Below, one piece after another: positions 10,668 to 18,299 of a stretch of 22,793 bases of DNA; within the stretch, counting starts at the first letter, position 1; each line of letters starts with the position of its first letter. This DNA comes from Gryganskiella cystojenkinii. Lineage: Eukaryota > Mortierellomycota > Mortierellomycetes > Mortierellales > Mortierellaceae. The stretch spans positions 1 through 22,793 of the forward strand of contig JAAAIG010000541.1 in assembly GCA_015852425.1 (NCBI GenBank), written 5' to 3'. A program made the position numbers and the translations under genes. The notes under the pieces were generated by a model, which did not search any database, had not been told where the DNA came from, and saw only the letters and a program-made list of their open reading frames with translations.

Positions 10668-12317
10668 ATGTCTCAACCTGACCCGCTGCTGCTGCCAGAG
10701 ATCCTGGCCAGCATTGCAAAGTATGTCTCGCGGGGTACTGCCATCAACTGCATGCGTGTCTGCAAGACTTGGAAATCAGAATTCGAACCGGTACTGTGGC
10801 GATCCTTCCGACTCGTCAACAATCTGTATTCAACCAATCTCCAACCTTCCCTCGAGCTGATGCAAAAAAACGCAATCCATATTCGTCACCTCGTTTATGA
10901 CCTCTCAACCGAATTGATTCGACCCCAAATTCTTCGCTGCCCTCAACTCCAGACCCTCAAGTTTGATTTCGAGGAAGATCTCTTTGGCTCTGTTCGCGAA
11001 GTCAAGGAGATCTGGGATTCGCTCATAGAGATGATCGAAAATCTTCCGATGTTATACAAGATCGAAATCCATTGCCCCGTCCTCTCTACCCCAGTCTCGG
11101 AAAAGTTTCTAAAGGCCATGTTGACCTGCCCAAAGCTCGTCGTTCTCGAAACAACAGGTCTTTTGTTGAGCGAGGTCACGGATCAGTACTTCCGTTCTTG
11201 TGGTCCGATCATGCGTCGAGTCGCGTCCAGAGCTGACGAGTTCCAGGAGGGCTTTACCTGGACGGACGATCTTCAGTTCCCAGAGCTGCGGTATCTGGAT
11301 ATGCACCAGGTCTCGACGTTGAGTATCATGGATCAGTTGGAATGGGTCGTTCGATGTCCCCACTTGATTTCACTCGTCTGGGAGGCTGTCGAACTTCTCC
11401 CCGTAAAGAAATTTTGTGAGCTTGTTCCGACTGCATGCCCCAACCTGACCTGTCTACATCTGCTGGTCCCACTTTCGGATCGCGAGGTCTCGCTGATTCT
11501 CAATGCTATCCTCAGAATTGAAAAACTCTCTGTCTCCCAATCCGATTTTGAAGTTGAATCCATTCGAGCACTCCGTCGACATTTCCCGACCCTCAAGGAT
11601 ATCAACCTCCAGCATTGCATGTCCTCCACCGGCGAGTATGTCCAGGAAATCATGAGCTCGTGCCCGAACCTCCTCAGCATCAGCGCCGACAGCATCTCTT
11701 ATGCCGAGATGATGAGGCAATCATGGGTATGCCGTCGTCTCAATTTGTTCGACATCGGGATTGGGGTCGACAGCGACCTGGAGCACCATAGGGCCATCTA
11801 CGCCAAAATCTCCGAGCTAGTCGAGTTGGAATGGCTGTCAATCGGGCTCAGCGCTATGGGATACATGGAAGACGACGGTACTGTGGATCTGTCCCTGGAG
11901 GCTGGATTGGATCAACTCAAGTCTTTGACGCGGTTGGAGCATTTCCACCCAAGAGCGATCCTGGCTAACGAAGTCTCCAAGAACGGATTCAAGGTCGTGC
12001 ACTGGATGTTGGAGAACTGGAAGAGCCTCAAGACGTTGGAGGGGTACATCCCGCATGGGACACCTGGGCTTGACGACATGCTCGAGATCCTGACGGAGAG
12101 AGGAGTCGGGCTTATGGATCATGCTGATGATCCGGATCTCGATCTCGATAATCTCAATTACGGCGATTTCGATAGTGATGGCGATTTCGCGCCACCTTCG
12201 CAGGAGTTGTTGGATATGGTGTTAGACGGCGAGGATGAGTTCGACGACGAGTATTATGATGATTACGAGAATGAGTGGTCAGACGAGGATGGGGCCGAGT
12301 ACGATGAAGAGGAGTGA
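10668..12317 (+). CDS. F-box/LRR-like protein A (intact, intronless)
   Basis: 549 residues in one exon. The N-terminal F-box spans about residues 5-47 (LLPEILASIAKYV, INCMRVCKTWKSEFEPVLW) and should bind Skp1 in an SCF ubiquitin ligase. Residues 50-475 are an RNI/LRR-like substrate-binding region with recurring units such as CPNLTCLHL, ALRRHFPTLKDINL and SSCPNLLSI, then the family anchor SWVCRRLNLFDIGI and HWMLENWKSLKTLEGYIP. The last 70 or so residues are an Asp/Glu/Tyr-rich tail containing NEWSDEDG. It is the most divergent of the A-D set: its F-box has SRGTAINC where B and D have TKEDAINC. The start follows a T-run and pyrimidine leader, and the context ACACACCATG is acceptable. The substrate is unknown. 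Confidence 0.93.
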   Translation: MSQPDPLLLPEILASIAKYVSRGTAINCMRVCKTWKSEFEPVLWRSFRLVNNLYSTNLQPSLELMQKNAIHIRHLVYDLSTELIRPQILRCPQLQTLKFDFEEDLFGSVREVKEIWDSLIEMIENLPMLYKIEIHCPVLSTPVSEKFLKAMLTCPKLVVLETTGLLLSEVTDQYFRSCGPIMRRVASRADEFQEGFTWTDDLQFPELRYLDMHQVSTLSIMDQLEWVVRCPHLISLVWEAVELLPVKKFCELVPTACPNLTCLHLLVPLSDREVSLILNAILRIEKLSVSQSDFEVESIRALRRHFPTLKDINLQHCMSSTGEYVQEIMSSCPNLLSISADSISYAEMMRQSWVCRRLNLFDIGIGVDSDLEHHRAIYAKISELVELEWLSIGLSAMGYMEDDGTVDLSLEAGLDQLKSLTRLEHFHPRAILANEVSKNGFKVVHWMLENWKSLKTLEGYIPHGTPGLDDMLEILTERGVGLMDHADDPDLDLDNLNYGDFDSDGDFAPPSQELLDMVLDGEDEFDDEYYDDYENEWSDEDGAEYDEEE

Positions 12318-12457
12318 GGTTCAAGGGCCTGACACCAAGAGGCAGAACTAAATTCTTCAACATAGGTCCATCACTGGATCACAAGAAGAGAATAAAATGG
12401 AAGTCATGAAAACACTCTCTGCCGTTCCGCTGGTATGAAAAACGACCTCGTTTTGGA

Positions 12458-12466
12458 TTTGCCACC
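12458..12466 (+). promoter_or_regulatory. PACE-like element upstream of F-box gene B
   Basis: TTTGCCACC, extended to TTTGCCACCAA, starting 212 bases upstream of the gene B start codon, in the same orientation as at genes A, C, D and F. Confidence 0.6.
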
Positions 12467-12631
12467 AAAACACCGAAGAAAAAAGAAAGTCAGAAAATCA
12501 GAAAATCATTTCGTGACCACAAAAAAACACAAAAACAACGCTTTTTTTCGGTGTTCGTGCAATTCATAACATATCTCTCACCAACATTTACATTACTCCA
12601 GATCATACCATCACCCGCACAACTCTCCTTC

Positions 12632-12651
12632 CCTCTCTCTCTCTCTCTCTC
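12632..12651 (+). repeat. CT dinucleotide repeat in the leader of gene B
   Basis: A (CT)9-10 run about 20 bases before the start codon; a pyrimidine-rich promoter/leader element common in fungal genes. Confidence 0.85.
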
Positions 12652-12669
12652 ATTCTTCCATCATTCCAG

Positions 12670-14577
12670 ATGTCCAAGCCCAATCCCCGTCTGTTGCCAG
12701 AGATCCTCTCTTGCATCTCCGCTTACCTGACCAAAGAGGATGCCATCAATTGCATTCGTGTCTGTAAGGCTTGGAGGGTCGAATTTGAACCAATCATCTG
12801 GAGAACGTTCAAACTCGTCAACGATCCAGAAAACTCTTACGATCAGCCCCTGCCCGCCTATATTCAAAGGAACGCCAAACATATTCACCACTTGATAATC
12901 AAATATTATATCGGTTGCAACCTCTTTCCTGCAAAGTTCGAGTGCTCTCAAATCCGCACCCTTGAAATCACCGTAAAAGAAGACCCCTGGGCCGATGACG
13001 AGGACTCGTTCGACGTGGATGAGGACGAGGAAGAAGACGACCTGAATAATGAATTTATCTGGCACCCGCTCACAGCGTACCTGAAGGACCACCAGTTTCT
13101 TCAAAAGATCCAGATCCATTGCCCCGGCACCTCCATCACACCTCCTGTCCCGTTCTGGAAGAGTCTCATGACCTGTTCAAACCTTGCCGAGATCGACACA
13201 CAAGGTCTCTGCTTCCAATTGTGGGGGACAGTGCACTATCTTCAAGTCTGTAGTCTTTCCTCAGTCCGCAAGGTCTCGTCACACATGGATGATTTTAGCA
13301 TAGTGTTCTCCTGGGACGATAACGACGTCGTTTTCTTTCCGGAGCTACAATCTCTCAGTTTTGAAGAGACCGACGACTATATCGGCAATTTTTATGTTGG
13401 GTGGATCACTCGTTGCCCAAAGTTGACTTCCTTGACATGGGACTCTATAGTCGATTTACCGATCCAGGAGTTTTGTCACCGGATTCCGACCGCTTGCCCG
13501 AACTTGACCAGCCTGCGCTTGACCGCCGATCTGATGGACCGCGACATTGCCGAGGTCTTGAAAGCGATGCCAAGGATCGAGAACCTTTACCTTCAAGAAG
13601 CCGACTTTGCAGAGGAATCGATCGGGGCCCTTCGTCGACACTTTCAAACGCTGACTGAAATCAACCTCTTGGGGGCCCTGGCCCCGACACATGAATACAT
13701 CCAGGAGATTCTAAGCTCTTGCCCGAATCTCACAATGCTGCGCGCGGACGAAATCCTGGCCAGCGATCTGATCAAGCAACCTTGGGTTTGTCGCCAACTT
13801 CGAACCCTTATCATCGGAATTCGGACAGAACCCACGACGACCTTGAGCGACGAGAGGGCTGTTTATAGCCGACTATCCGAGATGACCGAGTTGAGGATGT
13901 TGGTAATCGGACCAAGCATGAGTGAGGTCACGTATGACTTCCGAACCGTCGAATTGTCGATACGAGCCGGGATCGAGTCCCTCAAGTCCCTGACGCACCT
14001 CGAGTATTTCGATCCTAGAGAGAGCCTGGAGGAAGCTATGATAGCTAATGAATTCGAGGTTCTCCTTTGGATGTTGGAGAACTGGAAAAATATCAAGGTC
14101 CTAGTCGTAGATATCCCCGAAGGTATCGAGGGAGCCGAGGAGATCGAGGCTCGGATGAAGGAGCGTGGTATCGAGACAACACCTTTGGACGATAGGAAAT
14201 ATAGTTCTGACGATGAGGATGAGGACGAAGAAGACATGGTCTTTGATTACGGTTTCGGGCACCAGTATGGTGAGGACACGGACTACAGCTATGAGTACGG
14301 TGATGAAGACGAGTACGAGTCCGAGGACGAGGATGAGCATGAGGAGGAAGGGTCTGAGTGGGTGACTACAGATGACGATGGCGAGTCTGAGGAAGTAGAA
14401 AATGAAGAAAATAAGGAGGGGCTGGATGAAGGAAAGGAGGATTTTGGGGAGGAGGACGCCGAGGGATCAGAAGAGGATGGCGAAGATTCCGTGGTTGACT
14501 CGGACGACCAAGAGATGCCACCGCTGGAAATCATTCCGCTAGCGGGAGACAAGGATACCGACGGGGAAGAGAGCTGA
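12670..14577 (+). CDS. F-box/LRR-like protein B (intact, intronless)
   Basis: 635 residues in one exon. The F-box is at about residues 5-48 (LLPEILSCISAYLTKEDAIN, CIRVCKAWRVEFEPIIW). An LRR/RNI-like region follows, with an acidic insert near residues 105-122 (EDSFDVDEDEEEDDLNN) not seen in A. Repeat landmarks are CPKLTSLTW, CPNLTSLRL, ALRRHFQTLTEINL and SSCPNLTMLRA; the family anchor PWVCRQLRTLIIGI and WMLENWKNIKVL come next. The C-terminal 130 or so residues are an extremely acidic tail, the longest of the family, with Tyr-containing stretches (DTDYSYEYGDEDEYESE) and the shared motif SEWVTTDDDGES. It should act as an SCF substrate receptor; the target is unknown. Its F-box DNA is identical to that of gene D over 37 bases. 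Confidence 0.93.
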   Translation: MSKPNPRLLPEILSCISAYLTKEDAINCIRVCKAWRVEFEPIIWRTFKLVNDPENSYDQPLPAYIQRNAKHIHHLIIKYYIGCNLFPAKFECSQIRTLEITVKEDPWADDEDSFDVDEDEEEDDLNNEFIWHPLTAYLKDHQFLQKIQIHCPGTSITPPVPFWKSLMTCSNLAEIDTQGLCFQLWGTVHYLQVCSLSSVRKVSSHMDDFSIVFSWDDNDVVFFPELQSLSFEETDDYIGNFYVGWITRCPKLTSLTWDSIVDLPIQEFCHRIPTACPNLTSLRLTADLMDRDIAEVLKAMPRIENLYLQEADFAEESIGALRRHFQTLTEINLLGALAPTHEYIQEILSSCPNLTMLRADEILASDLIKQPWVCRQLRTLIIGIRTEPTTTLSDERAVYSRLSEMTELRMLVIGPSMSEVTYDFRTVELSIRAGIESLKSLTHLEYFDPRESLEEAMIANEFEVLLWMLENWKNIKVLVVDIPEGIEGAEEIEARMKERGIETTPLDDRKYSSDDEDEDEEDMVFDYGFGHQYGEDTDYSYEYGDEDEYESEDEDEHEEEGSEWVTTDDDGESEEVENEENKEGLDEGKEDFGEEDAEGSEEDGEDSVVDSDDQEMPPLEIIPLAGDKDTDGEES

Positions 14578-14702
14578 CCTCGAGCAAGGACGCTGCCATT
14601 CTCTTCTTCAGAGCTACAAACAATACAATAATTTTCCACGTCATTTGCCACCAATTTTTTTTTAATTTCAGTTAAATTAATTCATTACTGGACCCTTGTT
14701 AC
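14578..14702. other. Short gap between gene B and pseudogene C
   Basis: Only 125 bases separate the stop of B from the first recognisable codon of C. It includes a PACE-like site (14644-14652) and an AT-rich segment with two possible 3' splice sites (TTTCAG ending at 14670, CATAG ending at 14706). No F-box coding sequence is present here. Confidence 0.65.
14644..14652 (+). promoter_or_regulatory. PACE-like element upstream of pseudogene C
   Basis: TTTGCCACC, extended to TTTGCCACCAA, only about 50 bases before the point where C resembles its paralogs. The element survived although the F-box itself is gone. Confidence 0.55.
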
Positions 14703-16288
14703 ATAGACCAAAAAAGAAACGCCAAACATATTCGCGACCTCAAGATTGAAGTCTACTATGACACTCCTTTCTCCATTGACCAGGGACTCTCTCTGCCGCA
14801 ACTGAAAACACTCACAATCAACGTCGTCCACCAGTTCTACAATACTCATAATCTCGAACCTGACCGCGCCAGACCGATCTGGAATGTAGTTACAAACCTG
14901 ATCAAGACTTGTCTGGCTCTTCACACAATCCAGTTTCTTTCCTATCACGGTGCGCTTGCGCCCCCGAAGCAATTCTGGCGTGCTATCGAGACCCGTCCAA
15001 ACCTTGTAGAGCTCCGCACCATTGGTGTCGTGTTTGAACACTTAACAGAGCCTTATCTCCGAGCTTGTTGTAATGCGAACTTGCAAGTGATATTAACCCA
15101 AGAAGATAGTTTTTCTCAAGATTTCATCTGGCCACCCGCGATAAACGACCTATGCTTCCCAGGACTACGATCCTTACACATACATGAAGTTGATCATAAC
15201 AACATTCTGTTCGAATGGATCCTTCGTCGCCCAAACCTGACGTTCCTGGCCTGGGGAATCGAGAATGTCTTCCCGACCACAAGTTTTGTGATCTGGTCCC
15301 CAAGAATTGTCCAGACCTGACGGGCCTCCAACTGATCGGCATTCTATCGGATCAAGACATTGCCAAGATCTTGGATTCGATGCCAAGGATCAAAAATCTT
15401 CAACTGGAACAATCCCAATTCGGAAACGAGTCGATCTTGGCCCTCCGTAGGCATTTCGTAACCCTGACTGATATTAATCACTTAGATGCCTCCGTCTCCA
15501 CCAGCCAGTCCGTCCAAATCATCCTAAGTTCCTGTCCGAACCTGGTCTCGCTGCAGGCAGACGAGATCCTGTACAGTGATATGGTCAACAAACAACAACC
15601 GCGGGTCTGTCAGCGCCATCTTCAAACCCTTATCTTTGGAATCCGCTCCGAGAACACAAACTGGAAGGATCACAAGGGCGTATATGACCGATTAGCAGAG
15701 ATGATAGAGCTGAGAATACTTGCGATCGGAGCAAGCTGGAGTCAGTTGCACCAAGACAAATCAACAGTCGAGCTGTCAAAGTGAGCTGGGGTCGAGTCCC
15801 TCAAGTCATTGACCAATCTCGAGTGTTTTGATTCCCGAGATATTCTGGAGACGGCGATCGAGCAGGACGGGCTCGAAGTGGTCCATTGGATGTTGGATCA
15901 CTGGAAGGATCTCAGGGTGCTACGGCTACCTTCCATCGACGTAGAGGGTTGGGACGAGATCCTGGATCGGTTGAGATGTCACGGGGTCAGGTTAATGTTC
16001 TTCGTGGGCCGCGATGGATCGGTTGACGACTTGAAGGAGTACACCGTATTGGATCACATTTGTTATAGCACGGAGGAGTATGCGTATGAGGATGAGGATG
16101 AGTATGAGTATGAGTATGAGTATGAGGAGGAGACAGACGACGAAACTGATGAGACTGAGTGGTCTACTATAGACGATAATGGCGAGTCTGATGATGAGGA
16201 TGAGGCAGAGAGCAACCTCAGCGAGGAAGAGTTTCATTCGGCAGAAGATACCCCAACCCTCAAAGCACACCAGAATTGCAGTAGTTGA
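14703..16288 (+). pseudogene. F-box/LRR pseudogene C (5' truncated, frameshift, nonsense)
   Basis: Clear paralog of A, B and D lacking its beginning. Similarity starts at QKRNAKHIRDL, matching about residue 66 of B, so the whole F-box is missing. The frame is open from 14676 and continues to LTFLAWGIENVFP, then shifts near 15275-15284: the upstream frame ends in a stop at 15318-15320, while the paralogous text (KFCDLVPKNCPDLTGLQLIG) continues in another frame, as after loss of one base. A TGA at 15782-15784 replaces the CGA arginine codon of the conserved ELSKRAG motif. Beyond it the frame is intact to the end, including HWMLDHWKDL, the acidic Tyr-rich tail and TEWSTIDDNGES. The WVC anchor reads PRVC. 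With few lesions, inactivation looks recent. A truncated, F-box-less product is possible but would need a new start. Confidence 0.85.
16085..16126 (+). repeat. Hexanucleotide repeat encoding Tyr-Glu/Asp-Glu
   Basis: Seven consecutive TATGAG or GATGAG units inside the acidic tail of pseudogene C, giving a YEDEDEYEYEYEYE stretch. It shows how slippage can lengthen the acidic-aromatic tails. Confidence 0.85.
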
Positions 16289-16300
16289 AAACAGACCAGT

Positions 16301-16309
16301 TTTGCCACC
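16301..16309 (+). promoter_or_regulatory. PACE-like element upstream of F-box gene D
   Basis: TTTGCCACC (followed by TAA rather than AA), starting 120 bases upstream of the gene D start codon and just after the stop of pseudogene C. Confidence 0.55.
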
Positions 16310-16420
16310 TAACTTGTCCGTTCTCTTTCCCACGGTGGGGTCTTCCAGTCTTACAAAAGAAAAAAATATATACTCTTGCTCCCCTGCCCACACATTCATC
16401 CAACGACGGCTCGTCTCATA

Positions 16421-18184
16421 ATGTCGAAACCCGATCCTCGTCAATTACCAGAGATTTTGGCCTGCATCGAAAGGTACTTGACCAAAGAGGATGCCATCAA
16501 TTGCATTCGTGTCTGCAAGACCTGGAAAGCCGAATTCGAACCTACCATCTGGAGAACGTTCAAACTCTTCAACATCCCAAAATCTCTTATGCACCCTCGG
16601 GCCGCAATCGAAGTCGTCCAACGGAATGCAAAATACGTGCATCATCTCGAAGTCGAATTCATCTGTGGTTCACCCGTGGCCCACCCTCGACTGTCTTGTC
16701 CACAACTCCAGACTCTTAAATTCGTGACCTTAGAAGGATACGACGACGTGGACGACGACGCTAAAGACAGCAAAGGAAATGCCGCTGAACTCACGACATT
16801 ACTTTGGACGAACCTCTCCGAGACCCTGAAAGACCATCGTACTCTTCAAAAGGTTCAGATCTATTCAGACACTGGTCTCACCCCTCCGGCCCACTTTTGG
16901 AAGACGCTTACAACCTGCCAAAAACTGACCGAGATCGATACTTACGGACTTATCCTTGAGCCCGACCTGATGTTACCTTACCTCGAAGCCTGTTCTTCTC
17001 CAACGATATGCACAGTCAAGACAGATGGGGATTCTTTCGATGACCTATTCACCTGGCCAAAGGACATTTCCTTTCCTGAACTACTGACTCTCGAGATTGG
17101 ATTGAGTGCGGACGGGAACAGTGCCCCAGCTTTGTCCTGGATCCTTCTTTGCCCCAAACTGACCTCCCTGGATTGGACATCATCCGATGAGGTCTGGTCC
17201 GAGATGTTTGCCAATTTAGTCCCCAAGGCCTGTCCGAACCTGACCTGTCTCCGCCTCCAAATGTTCATCGAGGACGAAGAACTGGCCCTCATCATCAATG
17301 AGATCCCAAGAATCGAAGAGCTTCATCTGGAACAGTCCGATTTTTATGAGCACTCCATGGCTGCGCTCCGTCGACATTTCCCTTACCTCAGAGATCTCAA
17401 TCTGTTGGAAGCTGAGAACCGAACCAGTCGCTTTGTTCAAGAGATCATGAGTTCTTGCCCCAACCTGCTTGTCCTGCGCGCTAACGATTTTGTGTTTACC
17501 GAAGAGACGATCAATCAACACCCCTGGGTCTGTCTCAAACTCCGGACTCTCCACCTCGGGATCAATGTCGGAGACCTGACCTGGGAACGTCACCACGAGA
17601 TCTATCGCAGATTCGCTCAGTTGACCGAATTACGAAACCTGGTGACCGGTTGGACCACCGGGATGATCCATGACGAAGACAAGGAATCGATCGAACTGTC
17701 CAAGCGAGCTGGCATCGATGCGCTCAAGACTCTGACACGTCTCGAGTCTTTCTATCCCCGAGGGATCCTAGAGGAGGCTATCGAGAAGGATGGGTTCGAG
17801 GTCGTGACCTGGATGTTGGATCATTGGAAGAACCTCAAGACGCTCGTCGGGCATTTACCGAGAAATGTCAAGGGCTATGACGCCATCATGAAACGGCTCA
17901 AGGAACGATCAATCCGGATTGAGAATTTTGAGATCGATCCCGATTCAATGTATGGGGATGGCTCCTTTGTCGATTACCACGGATATGGAGAGCTCGACCA
18001 TAACGATGAATTCATCCCGCACCGCTCCCTGTATAGTCATGATTACTATCTTGACGACGAGCACGATTACAGCGAGTATGGGTATGATGATGAAGAAGAG
18101 GAGGAGGAGGGAGAGTGGGAGACCACTGACGAGGATGGCGAGACCAGCAAGGAGGAAGAACCAGAAGAGGATGGAAGAAAATGA
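16421..18184 (+). CDS. F-box/LRR-like protein D (intact, intronless)
   Basis: 587 residues from MSKPDPRQLPEIL. An upstream in-frame ATG at 16376 would add 15 residues, but paralogs start at MS(K/Q)P, so I use 16421. The F-box is at about residues 5-48 (LPEILACIERYLTKEDAIN, CIRVCKTWKAEFEPTIW). The LRR/RNI region has CPKLTSLDW, CPNLTCLRL, ALRRHFPYLRDLNL and SSCPNLLVLRA, then PWVCLKLRTLHLGI, ELSKRAGIDALKTLTRLESF and WMLDHWKNLKTLVGHLP. The acidic tail contains DYYLDDEHDYSEYGYDDE followed by GEWETTDEDGETS. Predicted SCF substrate receptor. The short 132-base spacer after pseudogene C carries a PACE-like site and little else, so the promoter must be compact or overlap C. Confidence 0.93.
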   Translation: MSKPDPRQLPEILACIERYLTKEDAINCIRVCKTWKAEFEPTIWRTFKLFNIPKSLMHPRAAIEVVQRNAKYVHHLEVEFICGSPVAHPRLSCPQLQTLKFVTLEGYDDVDDDAKDSKGNAAELTTLLWTNLSETLKDHRTLQKVQIYSDTGLTPPAHFWKTLTTCQKLTEIDTYGLILEPDLMLPYLEACSSPTICTVKTDGDSFDDLFTWPKDISFPELLTLEIGLSADGNSAPALSWILLCPKLTSLDWTSSDEVWSEMFANLVPKACPNLTCLRLQMFIEDEELALIINEIPRIEELHLEQSDFYEHSMAALRRHFPYLRDLNLLEAENRTSRFVQEIMSSCPNLLVLRANDFVFTEETINQHPWVCLKLRTLHLGINVGDLTWERHHEIYRRFAQLTELRNLVTGWTTGMIHDEDKESIELSKRAGIDALKTLTRLESFYPRGILEEAIEKDGFEVVTWMLDHWKNLKTLVGHLPRNVKGYDAIMKRLKERSIRIENFEIDPDSMYGDGSFVDYHGYGELDHNDEFIPHRSLYSHDYYLDDEHDYSEYGYDDEEEEEEGEWETTDEDGETSKEEEPEEDGRK

Positions 18185-18299
18185 AGATCTGAGCCCACAC
18201 CTGCAAAGTAAAAAAATGAATTCCTGTGCTTGTTCTGCGACTTTTTGCATTGTTCTTTACATTATTGAAATCACATTCACCACCAAAAACGACATACGC

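Larger units (their letters stand above)
12318..12669. other. Promoter region of F-box gene B
   Basis: 352 bases between genes A and B. In order: the 3' UTR of A, a PACE-like site (12458-12466), A-rich segments, a T-run with CGGTGTTCG (12541-12557), and a CT-repeat directly upstream of the start codon. The sequence TTCCAG touches the ATG, so a 5' UTR intron ending there is conceivable. Confidence 0.6.

Noticed and set aside
15782..15784. RIP (repeat-induced point mutation) as cause of the nonsense codon in C
   Set aside because: Only one C-to-T change of this kind stands out; the neighbouring paralogs show no excess of TpA, so a single CpG transition is a simpler explanation.
18276..18284. 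PACE site for gene E (TTCACCACC)
   Set aside because: Two mismatches to the 9-mer and only 16 bases from the start codon, unlike the other sites.
17919..18299. N-terminal extension of gene E into gene D
   Set aside because: The extension is the acidic GAT/GAG codon tail of D read in another frame, giving Met/Arg/Thr-rich text without similarity to the family.
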